Assembly: GCA_021737645.1 (NCBI GenBank)
Contig: JAIPDO010000027.1
Span: forward strand, 1-50,436
DNA from: Desulfarculaceae bacterium
Lineage (GTDB): Bacteria; Desulfobacterota; Desulfarculia; Desulfarculales; Desulfarculaceae
Direction of reading: 5' to 3'
Length of the DNA stretch: 50,436 nucleotides
The first letter of the stretch is position 1, and each line of letters begins with the position of its first letter. The notes under the pieces were generated by a model. That model made no database searches and had not been told where the DNA came from. It saw only the letters and a list, made by a program, of their open reading frames with translations. The position numbers were made by a program, and so were the translations under genes. Positions 8,523 to 16,791 of this stretch are shown in pieces.

Positions 8523-9455
8523 ATGGACTCTCGCATCACTCCCCTCACCGACGATCTGTTTTTCATCGAGCGCGGCTGGCTAAACGCCAACCATCTGGTG
8601 TTCACCGGTAGTCCTCGCACCCTGATCGACACCGGATACATAAGCGACCTCAACGAGACCGAATCTCTCATCGCCCAGTGCGGCCTATCCATCGAGGACG
8701 TTGAGCTGATTGTCAACACCCACACCCACTGCGACCACATCGGGGGCAACGCCGAGTTTCAGCGCCGCTCGGGCTGCAAAGTGGCCCTGCACCTGGTGGA
8801 CCGCTACTTCATCGACCAGCGCAACGACTGGGCCACTTGGTGGGGCTATTACCAGCAGGACGCAGAGTTTTTTCCCACTGACTATTCGCTCACCGACGGC
8901 GAGGTGCTCACCCTGGGGGAGATGAACTGGCTGGTGCTGCACACCCCCGGCCACGCCATGGGCCAGATCGCCCTGCATTGCCTGGACACTGGATGGCTGG
9001 TCAGCGCGGACACCCTGTGGGACGGCGACTTCGGGGTGCTAACCCCGCGCATCGAAGGCCTGGACGCGCCTTTCAGACTGCGTGAGAGCCTGGAGCGCCT
9101 CAGCCGCCTCAAGGTGCAGAAGATTCTTCCCGGCCACGGCCCGATCATCGACAACGCCCCGGCGGCCATCGAGGCCTGCCTGGCAAGGGTGGACGCCTTC
9201 ATCCAGGACCCCAAGCGCATGGCCTGGGACCAGGTGCGCAAGATCATGCTCTATGTCCTGATGATGCGCGGTCCCCAGCACCGCGAGGGCCTGTGGCAAA
9301 TGCTCATCACCTCGCCCTGGTTCCCAGAGACGGTGGACATGTACTTTGACGGAAAGATGAAAGCCACCTTCCAGGGGGGCCTTGATTATTTGATGGAGCG
9401 GGGCTTGCTCAAACTGGACGAGGAAGAGCGCCTATTGTGCACCCTGCCGGCCTGA
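8523..9455 (+). CDS. MBL-fold metallo-hydrolase
   Basis: 310 residues with the metallo-beta-lactamase metal site THTHCDHIGG (about residues 66-75), the second His in HTPGHAMGQ, the bridging Asp in SADTLWDGDFG, and the last His in ILPGHGP. This is the glyoxalase II-like arrangement. The C-terminal 90 residues (YVLMMRGPQHREGLWQML onward) look like the helical extension seen in many MBL proteins of unknown substrate. The start is supported by GCAGGA 3 nt upstream. The gene stands alone between a terminator and an oppositely oriented gene. The substrate cannot be told from sequence; thioester or lactone hydrolysis is a family-level possibility only. Confidence 0.88.
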   Translation: MDSRITPLTDDLFFIERGWLNANHLVFTGSPRTLIDTGYISDLNETESLIAQCGLSIEDVELIVNTHTHCDHIGGNAEFQRRSGCKVALHLVDRYFIDQRNDWATWWGYYQQDAEFFPTDYSLTDGEVLTLGEMNWLVLHTPGHAMGQIALHCLDTGWLVSADTLWDGDFGVLTPRIEGLDAPFRLRESLERLSRLKVQKILPGHGPIIDNAPAAIEACLARVDAFIQDPKRMAWDQVRKIMLYVLMMRGPQHREGLWQMLITSPWFPETVDMYFDGKMKATFQGGLDYLMERGLLKLDEEERLLCTLPA

Positions 9456-9540
9456 CCGGGCGCAAAATGCAGTATTATCCGGGATTATTTTGTCGGATAT
9501 ATCCTGGTCGGCTTCATTGGCAACCCGCTACGCGAATTCA

Positions 9541-9987
9541 CTATGGAGCCGTAAAAGTGACGGTTCCCCCCAAATCCTCTCCATAGGACCCATTTTTCAC
9601 CACGTAGTTGATCGGCTTACCATTAATTTGTTTGACATGGATATTCCCGGCTTTGAATTTAATATGGCAAATCCCCTGCCCAACCCTAAAAACATAGCGG
9701 TCATCAAGCGATGCATTGACGTTTTGTTTGTAGATGACAATCTCGCAATCCGGTCCGTACAAGGCTGATTCATCAACCGGTTCCAATAAAATCCATGCAT
9801 CTTCCACCCGGGACGACCTACCGTGATGGCATTTAGTCGCCTCGACAAACCAGCCGTCACCGCTGCCTTCAACAATAATATTCAAAATGTCGCATGGAGC
9901 GGTGGGGTCGGCCGACGCCCGGTCGACGAACCCCAAGGCCGGAGCAAAAAACATTGCCATAACCAACAGCACTACTGCGATCTTCAT
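9541..9987 (-). CDS. Hypothetical secreted protein
   Basis: The ATG at 9987 is preceded by GAGAGG at 7-nt spacing; an upstream TTG at 9993 is less likely. The 148-residue product begins with a typical signal peptide (MKIAVVLLVMAMFFAPALG, cleavage probably near residue 25-27). The mature part, of about 120 residues, has four or five cysteines (PCDIL, TKCHHG, PDCEI, GICHI) that could form disulfides in the periplasm. I recognise no family. Base composition is clearly lower in GC than its neighbours, and the gene is isolated between convergent and long intergenic sequence, so it may have been acquired. Confidence 0.65.
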   Translation of the reverse strand: MKIAVVLLVMAMFFAPALGFVDRASADPTAPCDILNIIVEGSGDGWFVEATKCHHGRSSRVEDAWILLEPVDESALYGPDCEIVIYKQNVNASLDDRYVFRVGQGICHIKFKAGNIHVKQINGKPINYVVKNGSYGEDLGGTVTFTAP

Positions 9988-10279
9988 GCTCAATCCTCTC
10001 GGTGTTTAGTTCCCGCTCAGATTCCTGTAAGCCTGGCTTGTACGGCAGACGCCGCATATCTAGGCACTTTGAGCAACCCGATACAAGTCACGTTAGAAAG
10101 CGCCGTTACTCAATCGTTGGGCATGGTAATCTGCCGCGTCTTCCCTGTCAAATTATGCCCGGCTTGGGGCTGTATCCAATACCAACTTGTAGTGGTGGGC
10201 CAAGGGAAAGGCTGAGGTCACATGTGCCCACCAGCGTGGGCAATGGTATGCGCCCTCTGGGGCGCTGCATAATGCGGGA
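9988..10279. other. Intergenic region with two adjacent stem-loops
   Basis: About 290 nt without a convincing gene. The right part holds two neighbouring hairpins: TGCCCAC/GTGGGCA (10225-10231 with 10236-10242) and GCGCCC/GGGCGC (10250-10255 with 10259-10264). They lie downstream of the leftward YhaN-like gene and could protect or end its mRNA, but neither is followed by a T-run on the minus strand. The left part would contain the promoter of the secreted-protein gene; no strong hexamers are obvious. Confidence 0.5.
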
Positions 10280-12922
10280 TTAAATTTGCAGCCGGTTCAC
10301 GGAGCAGCGCTCTTCCAGTAGCTCGGCCTGGTGGGGGTGGCAGGTGAGGAGTATGACCTGGCGCTCTTCGGCCACCCGGCAGAGCATGGCCAGGGCGGCG
10401 GCCAGGCGCTGGGCGTCGAAGTTCACCAAAGGGTCGTCCAGGATAAGGGGCAGGGGCTCGCCCTGGGAGGTGATCTCCTGGGCCAGGGCCAAACGCAGGC
10501 AAAGATAGAGCTGGTCACGGGTGCCTCGGGACAGGGCCGCTATGTCGCGCTCCGGCGCGCCGGGGCCGGAGCGGGCCTTGATTTCCGGCTCGCCCTTGGC
10601 CGGGGCCTCGAAGAGGTCGGTGCCCAGCCACTCATAGGCCCCGTCCGTGGCCATGGCCAGATAGCGCCCCGCCTTTTTTAAGAGGCCAGGCTGGGCCTCC
10701 AAGCGAAACTCTTCCATGGCCCGGCCCAACAGGGTCTCGGCCACCAGCAGGGCGTCGTGACGCCTGGCCAAAGTGGTTCGCTCCTGGGCCAGGGCCTCCA
10801 AGCGGGCTTGGGCCTGGGCGGCGGGTTCGCTCTTGCCCAGGTGCTCAAGCTCCTTGGCCAGCTCGCCCTTGCGGCCGGCCAAGGCCTGCATTTGCCGCTC
10901 CAGGGCGGCCAGGGCCTCGCGGGCCTGGTCCAGGGCCTGCTGGGCCGCCTCCGGGACCGGGGGGCTGACCAGGGCGGATGGCTCCATTCCCTGCTCGATT
11001 TCCGCCACCGCCGCCCGCAGCTTGTCCGCCTGGCGGGAGCGCTCCCTGGCCTGAGCCAGGGCGGGCATGTCGGCTAGGTTCAGGGCGGCTAAATGCCGGA
11101 CCAGCTCCTGCTCTAGGGAGCGGGCCGCGTCTTGCTCCCGCACCGCCTGCTCCTGCTGGCGGTGGGCATGGGCCAGGGCGTCCTGGGCCTGCCTGGCCCG
11201 TTGACGCATCTGATCCAGGGCCGCTTCCATGCCACCGGTAGCCTGGGGCGCGGCCTGTTTGGCCTGGGCCAACAGGGCCTCGCGGTTTTGTTCCAAGGCG
11301 GCTCGCTCCTGGGCCTGGGCCTCGCGTTCGCCCTCCAGGCGGCGGGCCTCGGCCAGGGCTTGGCTCAGGGCCAGGGCCTCGGACTGGCGCAGGGCTGGGG
11401 GCAGGCTTTCGGCCGTCCGGGACAGCTCCTGCTCCGCTGCCGCCTGCTTGGCTTGGGCCTGCTCCAGGGCAGCCACGGCCTCGGCTTTGCGCTGCCCGGC
11501 CAGCTTGTTTTGCCCTCGCCGGTGCAGCCAAAAGCCCAGCAGGGCCAGGCCACCCGCGGCCAGCCCGCCGCCCAAAGCCCAGAACCACCAGGGCACCTGG
11601 GCCAGATAGGCCCAGAACATGGTTTTTCCTCCGGCCACAAGGCCCATGAACACCAGGCCCAGCCACCACACCGGCGCGGATGGCGGCGCGGGCAGGGTCT
11701 CCAGGGCGCGCTGGGCTTCCTCGGCGGCCAAAGCCGCATCCTGGGCCTGGCTCCGCAAGCGCTCCACCTGGTAGGGAAGCCCGCTGTCGATGGCCGCCAA
11801 CGCCGAACTCTCCAGGCCCCACTGCTCTCGTAAGGCCCGCGCCTGGCGAGTTAGGGCGCTTTCCGCCGCCTCTTGCAAACGGTGCGCCGCGTTGAACTCG
11901 GAGCGCATCTCCTGCAACTGGCGCAGATCGGCCTCCATCCGCTCCGGCTCCCCGCCGGGCACCAACTGCGTGGCCTTGGCTTGGGCCTGTTCGGCCTCGG
12001 CTTTGGCGGTCTGGGCCCGCTTCAGCGCGGCCTGGGCCTGGCCCATAAGGTCGCGGGCCTTGGCTTCGTCCTGCTCCGTGGCCAGACCCTGGCGGGTCAA
12101 ATCCTCGATCTGCTCCAATAGCCCCGACCGCCGAGCCAGGGCCTTGGCCTGCTCCAGGCGCTTGCCCGCCTCCTGCACCGCTTGGGCGGCTGCGCTGCGC
12201 TGCTCGGCCAGCTCATTCTCCTGGGCGGCCAGAGCCTCCAGATCGTGCCGGGCCTGGCGGGCCTGCTGCTCCCTCTGAAGGGCGGCTGCCTTGGCCTCTG
12301 TGGCTTGGGCAATGCGCTGGGCCAGTTGTTTGCTCTCGGCACCTTTGCGGCGGTCGTCGGCATAAAGGCGCTCCCGCTCGGCGCCCCAGGCCTGGCGCAC
12401 GCTCACCGGATTGGCCACCTCGCCTCGCGTGGCCGCCTCGCTGAAGAAATAGCCCGATAGCCACTGGCGGGTGCTCTCCAGCTCCTTGCCCCCGCCCCCG
12501 GCGTACATGGCCTGTTGCAAATCGTCCAGCCCGATGCGGCTCACAGTGAGGAAGGCCCCCTGGCCCAGGCCCAATTGCAACTCGCCCGGTTGGTTGCCGT
12601 TCAAGGCCACTTCGCGGTTCGCCTCGTCGCGCAGGGTCACGGTCTCGCGCTTGTCCAGATGGCGGCTCAGGGTGAAGGCCTCCCCCGAATCCAGGCGGTA
12701 GATCAACTCCCCGCCGGTGTCGCCCCCAGACCAAGGCTGGGAGGGGTGCACCCCGCCCTTGCGCGGGCCGAAGCCGTAGAACAGCCCGGCGATAAGCTGG
12801 CTCAGGGTGGTCTTGCCCCGCTCGTTGGGGGCCAGCACCAGGTTGAGCCCAGGCGCGAACTCCAATACCCGCCCGGCGGGCAAGCGGCCAAAACCGCCTA
12901 TACTCAGGCGCTCAAGCCGCAT
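10280..12922 (-). CDS. YhaN-like AAA ATPase (SbcC/Rad50-type, coiled coil with membrane hairpin)
   Basis: The ATG at 12922 begins the conserved MRLERLSIGGFG; longer open sequence upstream is out-of-frame neighbour coding. The 880-residue protein has an N-terminal SMC/Rad50-like ATPase half with P-loop APNERGKTT (residues 31-39), the Rad50-like FLTVSRIGLDDLQQAM segment, and long Ala/Gln/Glu-rich coiled coils. Two hydrophobic segments lie close together near residues 414-462. The C-terminal half carries the ABC signature ALSRGTRDQLYL (near 800) and Walker B LPLILDDPLVNFD (near 830). It overlaps the SbcD-like gene by 11 nt. Known relatives (YhaN in Bacillus) act with the nuclease YhaO on DNA. 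The first P-loop glycine is Ala here, and the membrane hairpin suggests a membrane-tethered complex. Confidence 0.88.
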   Translation of the reverse strand: MRLERLSIGGFGRLPAGRVLEFAPGLNLVLAPNERGKTTLSQLIAGLFYGFGPRKGGVHPSQPWSGGDTGGELIYRLDSGEAFTLSRHLDKRETVTLRDEANREVALNGNQPGELQLGLGQGAFLTVSRIGLDDLQQAMYAGGGGKELESTRQWLSGYFFSEAATRGEVANPVSVRQAWGAERERLYADDRRKGAESKQLAQRIAQATEAKAAALQREQQARQARHDLEALAAQENELAEQRSAAAQAVQEAGKRLEQAKALARRSGLLEQIEDLTRQGLATEQDEAKARDLMGQAQAALKRAQTAKAEAEQAQAKATQLVPGGEPERMEADLRQLQEMRSEFNAAHRLQEAAESALTRQARALREQWGLESSALAAIDSGLPYQVERLRSQAQDAALAAEEAQRALETLPAPPSAPVWWLGLVFMGLVAGGKTMFWAYLAQVPWWFWALGGGLAAGGLALLGFWLHRRGQNKLAGQRKAEAVAALEQAQAKQAAAEQELSRTAESLPPALRQSEALALSQALAEARRLEGEREAQAQERAALEQNREALLAQAKQAAPQATGGMEAALDQMRQRARQAQDALAHAHRQQEQAVREQDAARSLEQELVRHLAALNLADMPALAQARERSRQADKLRAAVAEIEQGMEPSALVSPPVPEAAQQALDQAREALAALERQMQALAGRKGELAKELEHLGKSEPAAQAQARLEALAQERTTLARRHDALLVAETLLGRAMEEFRLEAQPGLLKKAGRYLAMATDGAYEWLGTDLFEAPAKGEPEIKARSGPGAPERDIAALSRGTRDQLYLCLRLALAQEITSQGEPLPLILDDPLVNFDAQRLAAALAMLCRVAEERQVILLTCHPHQAELLEERCSVNRLQI

Positions 12923-14165
12923 CGTTGTTTTCCCCTCCGCCTTGCCACAGGCCGCGCAGGGCCAAGGAGCGTGCTTCGTCCAACAATTCCTTGAGCCAGG
13001 CGCGGCGTTCCTCCGGAGGAAGGCGGCGCTGGTCCGGGTGCAGAGACTTGGCCAACTCTTCGTCCAGGGCGGCCAGCGCCTCGTCGTCCTGCCCGGCCTG
13101 GGCCATGAGGGCCAGGGTGCGCCCCAACACATCGGGCCGCGTGGCCAGGGTCTGGGGGTCGGCCGGGGGGCACAGGGTATTCATGTCCAGCACCAGCCCG
13201 GCCAGGCCCAGCTCCCGTTTCAGGGAAGCGGCCACCGCGCCTGGCTCCTCCCGTCCCAGCACCCGCCACAATGGCGAAGGCCCGGCCAGCTTCAGGCGCA
13301 GGCAGTGCTCCTGGGGCCAGGGCGAAGCCGGGGACTCGATGGCCTCGCGCACCCGAGCCACCAGGGCGGCCGGGCTCTCCAGGCCCATTAAGTTGTCCAA
13401 CACCAGGTCGTGGAACATCAGCGGGGCCAGGTTGATGAACTCCGCGCTCAGGGCGCCACCCGCCAACTCCAGCAGCCAGGCTCCCTTGGGACCGGTCTCG
13501 CCCAAATGGGCCCCCTGGGGGGTGCCCGCGTAGAGCACCCGTGGATGCTTGCCCAGTTCCTGGGGGATGTGGATGTGCCCCAAGGCCCACAGGGCGAAAG
13601 GCCCGGAGAGTAGGTTTTGCAGGGCAGCCGGAGCATAAGGATCGTGATCGCCGGGCTTGGGGGCCGAGGCGATGTTGGCGTGCAACACGGCCAGGCCGGT
13701 GCGCCCCGGCGGGGGAGGGGGCAAAAGCTGGGACAGGTCCCGGGACTCGCGATCCGTGGCGTGGGCCATACCCGCCACCCATAGGCCCTCTTGGGCAAGT
13801 TCCACCCCCTGGGCCTCAGGCCCGAAGACGGTTAGGCCGGAGGTGGCGGGCCAGGAAGCCCACACCCCGCCGGGCAGCCATGGGTCGTGGTTGCCCGGTG
13901 CTATGAATACTTTGGCCCCCATCTCGCTCCAGGCGGCCAGTGCCTTTTGCAGGGCCAGCACTGCCCCCAGGGGCGGCTCCGGGGCGTGGAACACGTCGCC
14001 GGGCAACAGCACCAGACCCACCTGGCGGAGGCGCGAGAGCTCCACCAGGCGCTCCAAGGCGGTGCCACGGGCCTGGGCCGCCGTGACGGTCAGGGCCGGG
14101 TCCGGCGCGGCCACGGGTCCGCCCAGGTGCAGGTCGGCGGCAAGAAGGATGCGGGTGGTGGTCAT
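12912..14165 (-). CDS. SbcD/YhaO-like metallophosphoesterase (DNA repair exonuclease)
   Basis: 417 residues from ATG 14165, 2 nt after the amidohydrolase stop. All calcineurin-type metal motifs are present: AADLHLGG (D-x-H), GDVFH, PGNHDPW, LHANI and ALGHIHIPQ (GHxH). The fold and partner identify it as the Mre11-like nuclease subunit that pairs with the SbcC/YhaN ATPase encoded just downstream (11-nt overlap, so probably translationally coupled). The family cuts DNA ends or hairpins with Mn(II). The C-terminal 180 residues, rich in charged helices (EELAKSLHPDQRRLPPEERR), probably bind the ATPase. A longer upstream ORF extension is a shadow of the amidohydrolase gene and is not used. Confidence 0.9.
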   Translation of the reverse strand: MTTTRILLAADLHLGGPVAAPDPALTVTAAQARGTALERLVELSRLRQVGLVLLPGDVFHAPEPPLGAVLALQKALAAWSEMGAKVFIAPGNHDPWLPGGVWASWPATSGLTVFGPEAQGVELAQEGLWVAGMAHATDRESRDLSQLLPPPPPGRTGLAVLHANIASAPKPGDHDPYAPAALQNLLSGPFALWALGHIHIPQELGKHPRVLYAGTPQGAHLGETGPKGAWLLELAGGALSAEFINLAPLMFHDLVLDNLMGLESPAALVARVREAIESPASPWPQEHCLRLKLAGPSPLWRVLGREEPGAVAASLKRELGLAGLVLDMNTLCPPADPQTLATRPDVLGRTLALMAQAGQDDEALAALDEELAKSLHPDQRRLPPEERRAWLKELLDEARSLALRGLWQGGGENNDAA

Positions 14166-14167
14166 AG

Positions 14168-15001
14168 CTAGGGGATCAGGTACGTGGCGTTGCGGCCCAT
14201 GACCAGCTCCATCTGACGAGAGCTGAGCCCGGCCTCGGGGGAGGACAGCTCGCGACGGTAGCGCTTCACCGGCAGCAGGGGATAGTCGCTGCCCATGAGC
14301 ACCTTGTCGTCGCCCATCAGCTCCATGGCCAGGGCATAGGCCCTGGGCCGGTAAAGGAACGGACTGGCCGCCGTGTCCAGCCAAACGTTGGCCAGGGCCT
14401 GGGACACCTCGCGCTTGAGGCAGGCATAGAAAAACAGCCCCCCGCCCATGTGGGCCAGGATCAGCTTGGTGTTGCAGTGGTTGGTCACCAGATCGTACAG
14501 CGCAGCCAAAGTCATGGGCGCCTTGCCGGGATACTGGTGCCCCACCGGCTCATTGGTGTGCAACAGGATGGGCCGGTCGGCCTCGTAGCTCAGGCGGCAC
14601 AGGGGGGCCAGGCTTTTCACGTTGAGGTCGGAGTCGTAAAAGGCGATCTCGCCCAGGCCGTGCAGCCCCCCGGCCAGCGCCCGTTCGGCCTCGCGCCGGG
14701 CCCAGGACTGGGGCGGGTGAACCGCGGCCAGGCCCCGCAGGCGCTCGGGAAACTGGGCCACCGAGGCCATGAGGTAGTCGTTGTGCAGGCGGGCGTTTTC
14801 TTCCTTTAGCCAGGGAAAGCCCACCGCCCAGGAGACATCCACCTGGCCTTGGTCCATGGCTTCCACCAAGCCCTCGGCGGTGACCATGGGGGCCTCGGGG
14901 TCGGCGTAGATGGCCGCGAAGGCGGGCTCACCCTCACAGAAGCGGGGCCGGTCGGAGAGCATCTCGGGCGGGAAGATATGGGTGTGTGCGTCTACTATCA
15001 T
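14168..15001 (-). CDS. Amidohydrolase family protein (TIM-barrel metal-dependent hydrolase)
   Basis: 277 residues from ATG 15001; a GTG 9 nt upstream (15010) is an alternative. The DAHTHIF motif at the N-terminus gives the H-x-H metal ligands. Further blocks are GLGEIAFYDSDL, PILLHTNEPVGHQYPGK and LILAHMGGGLFF, and the final catalytic Asp lies in LMGSDYPLLP. These match the amidohydrolase-2 group (ACMS decarboxylase, orotate-like and other hydrolases). It is the first gene of a leftward operon with the SbcD-like and YhaN-like genes (gap 2 nt); any functional link to DNA repair is unknown. A TatD-like DNase role was considered, but the motifs fit amidohydrolase-2 better. Confidence 0.85.
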   Translation of the reverse strand: MIVDAHTHIFPPEMLSDRPRFCEGEPAFAAIYADPEAPMVTAEGLVEAMDQGQVDVSWAVGFPWLKEENARLHNDYLMASVAQFPERLRGLAAVHPPQSWARREAERALAGGLHGLGEIAFYDSDLNVKSLAPLCRLSYEADRPILLHTNEPVGHQYPGKAPMTLAALYDLVTNHCNTKLILAHMGGGLFFYACLKREVSQALANVWLDTAASPFLYRPRAYALAMELMGDDKVLMGSDYPLLPVKRYRRELSSPEAGLSSRQMELVMGRNATYLIP

Positions 15002-15052
15002 GCTTGGCACTATAGCAACCGCCTTTCAGGTGGTAAAGCTTCGCTTGCGGGG

Positions 15053-15109
15053 TTGACAGGAGCGCCTACGTGTGTATAGCATACTAGACGAACGTATATC
15101 AACAGGAGG
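15053..15109 (+). promoter_or_regulatory. Promoter with palindrome and strong ribosome-binding site ahead of the LexA-like gene
   Basis: TTGACA (15053-15058), a 16-nt spacer and TATAGC (15075-15080) form a plausible sigma-70 promoter. An 11-nt palindrome, GTATAGCATAC (15074-15084), covers the -10 element and could be an operator. GAACGTAT follows at 15090-15097. AGGAGG (15104-15109) lies 5 nt before the ATG. The leftward amidohydrolase operon starts just to the left, so this site may serve both directions. The motif does not match a LexA box I can name with certainty. Confidence 0.6.
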
Positions 15110-15114
15110 CGACC

Positions 15115-15552
15115 ATGGCGGGTATAACTCTGGAGGATTTGGGCTTCTGCGAGATCGAGCTGGACGAGGTGGAGGTGCCTCTGCTGGGAGTGGTCCAGGC
15201 GGGCCAGCCCATCGAGGCGGTGGCCGAGAGCCGCACCGTGTCCATCCCCCAGGACATGCTGGGCCGCTACCGCACCTTTGCCCTGGAGGTGAAGGGCGAC
15301 TCCATGATCGAGGAGAACATCCGCCCCGGCGACGTCATCGTGGTGGAAGAGCGCCACACCGCCGAGAACGGCCAGACCGTGGTGGCCTTGATCAACGAGA
15401 GCGACGTGACCCTCAAGAAATTCTACCTGGAGTCCGACTGCATCCGCCTGGAGCCGGCCAACCCCACCATGGAGCCCATCGTCCTGCGCCATGACCAGGT
15501 GCGGGTGCTGGGAGTGGTGGCGGGGCTGATCCGTCATTACCGCCGTCATTGA
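15115..15552 (+). CDS. LexA-like S24 autoprotease lacking the helix-turn-helix domain
   Basis: 145 residues, with the ATG supported by AGGAGG. The protein consists almost only of a LexA/UmuD peptidase domain. The self-cleavage site Ala29-Gly30 (LGVVQAG) is present, as are the catalytic Ser63 (VKGDSM) and a Lys at 101 in the VTLKKF strand that matches the LexA TVKRF lysine. LexA is normally about 200 residues with an N-terminal winged helix; here an in-frame stop at 15085 excludes any such domain. Length and layout resemble UmuD, but no umuC is adjacent. It diverges from the nuclease/ATPase operon. It could be a UmuD-like subunit, a cleavable regulator partner, or a relic of a LexA gene. Confidence 0.85.
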   Translation: MAGITLEDLGFCEIELDEVEVPLLGVVQAGQPIEAVAESRTVSIPQDMLGRYRTFALEVKGDSMIEENIRPGDVIVVEERHTAENGQTVVALINESDVTLKKFYLESDCIRLEPANPTMEPIVLRHDQVRVLGVVAGLIRHYRRH

Positions 15553-15569
15553 TTTAGTCCGAGCCTGCG

Positions 15570-15926
15570 TTAAGCCTGTTCGCCGGGGATGAGCCCGGCC
15601 ACCACCAGGATGGTCAACTCTTCATCGCCGTGGTTGCTCAACTCGTGCCAGGAGCCTATGGGCAGGTGAATGGCGTCGCCGGGAAACACCTCGCGCTTTT
15701 CGTCATCCACCTGCATGATCCCCTTGCCGCTCTGGATAATGTAGATCTCCTCCATGGGGTCCACGTGGCCTTCCAGCTTGTTGCCCGGTGGCACCGAGGC
15801 GTGGGCCAGGAACATCAGGGTGTTCAGGTGGCGGCGCACGTCCAGCACCATGTGGGCCACCCCGCCGCCGTGGGCCTGGTAGCGGGTCTGTTGGGTATCG
15901 GGATGCTCCAGGTTGCGCACCAGCAT
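15570..15926 (-). CDS. Cupin-domain protein
   Basis: 118 residues, one cupin barrel. Motif 1 appears as G-x(5)-H-x-D-P-x-E-E-I-Y-I-I-x-S-G (GNKLEGHVDPMEEIYIIQSG) and motif 2 as PGDAIHLPIGSWHELSN, so the His/Glu metal ligands are largely kept. Small single-domain cupins are often mannose-isomerase-like or regulatory metal-binding proteins. It is the last gene of the leftward operon, 11 nt after the GNAT gene, and converges with the LexA-like gene (17 nt between stops). The substrate is unknown. Confidence 0.85.
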   Translation of the reverse strand: MLVRNLEHPDTQQTRYQAHGGGVAHMVLDVRRHLNTLMFLAHASVPPGNKLEGHVDPMEEIYIIQSGKGIMQVDDEKREVFPGDAIHLPIGSWHELSNHGDEELTILVVAGLIPGEQA

Positions 15927-15937
15927 ATATCGTCCCC

Positions 15938-16789
15938 CTAACCTAATTCGAATGTCGTAATGCCGAAAACTTCATCCGCCAACCACTGCGGCCTGCCGTT
16001 TTTGTACATGCGAGCCGTCTCGAACACCGGCTCCATGCCCAGGCTCTGGGCCAACTCCACCGCCGCCGGGTTGTTGTGGGGCGCGTCCAGGTACACCGTG
16101 GCCCCCCGAGCCCTGGCGGCCAGGGCCAAATACAGGGTGCGGGCCTCCTGGGGACCGGCCGCGAAAAGGGGCCCGACCTTAAAGCCTTCTTGGCAAGGCC
16201 GCATGACGCCATAGCCCGCCAGATCGCCGCTGTCCATCATCCCCAGGGCGGTGGCTCCGGGCATGGCCAGCCAGGCGCGCAAAAACTCGGGCCTGGGTGC
16301 CGGGAAATGGGCTGTGTCATAAGCATGCACCAAGTCCCAGGGCAGGGCGGCCAGCTCAATGGCGCCGCCGGGGTCTTCCCCGCCGCCAAGGCGGGCGTAG
16401 CGCACGCTCTTGAAGGCAAGCTCGAATCCGGCGGAGCGGTAGTTGCCTTGCTGGGCCACCACCCCGTCCAGGCCCATGATGCGCTCTCCGGCGTGGGCCA
16501 GGGCCGCCTGGCTCATGGCCATGCCGATGCCCCGGCCGCGCATTTCGGCCCGCACCAGAAAGAAGCCCAGGAAGCAGTAGGTGTCGCCGTAGTTCACCGC
16601 CGAGATGCAGCCCAGGGGCTCGCCCCCGGCCTCGGCCACGAAAAATCCCTGGGGGTCGGTGGCGTAAAACACCGCCGCGTCGTGGGGGCCGGGGTTCCAG
16701 CCCTCGGAGGCGGCCCAGGGCACGGCCAGGTTTTGCACCTCGTCCAGGCTCATGGGCCGGACCGTGAGCCCCGGCATAGGGGCGGCCAT
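15938..16789 (-). CDS. GNAT-family N-acetyltransferase with C-terminal GNAT-like domain
   Basis: 283 residues. The N-terminal half is a GNAT fold: GEPLGCISAVNYGDTYCFLGFFLVRAEMRGRGIGMAM contains the acetyl-CoA binding R-G-x-G-I-G motif (about residues 84-89), and NYRSAGFELAFKSVRYAR is the usual end of the fold. The C-terminal half (residues about 150-280, with GYGVMRPCQEGFKVGPLFA and VYLDAPHNNPAAVELAQSLGM) is the second GNAT-like domain found in a subgroup of uncharacterised acetyltransferases. It starts 2 nt after the tautomerase stop. The acceptor substrate is unknown. Operon context with a peptide importer suggests small amine or amino-acid derivatives, as inference only. Confidence 0.88.
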   Translation of the reverse strand: MAAPMPGLTVRPMSLDEVQNLAVPWAASEGWNPGPHDAAVFYATDPQGFFVAEAGGEPLGCISAVNYGDTYCFLGFFLVRAEMRGRGIGMAMSQAALAHAGERIMGLDGVVAQQGNYRSAGFELAFKSVRYARLGGGEDPGGAIELAALPWDLVHAYDTAHFPAPRPEFLRAWLAMPGATALGMMDSGDLAGYGVMRPCQEGFKVGPLFAAGPQEARTLYLALAARARGATVYLDAPHNNPAAVELAQSLGMEPVFETARMYKNGRPQWLADEVFGITTFELG

Positions 16790-16791
16790 GG

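Noticed and set aside
12923..13132. N-terminal extension of the YhaN-like ATPase
   Set aside because: It is the nuclease gene read in another frame; the ATG at 12922 begins the conserved MRLERL start.
14166..14384. N-terminal extension of the SbcD-like nuclease
   Set aside because: The added 73 residues are the out-of-frame reading of the amidohydrolase 3' end; the ATG at 14165 begins the conserved domain.
15115..15552. Calling this gene lexA or umuD outright
   Set aside because: It lacks the LexA DNA-binding domain and has no umuC neighbour; only the peptidase domain is certain.
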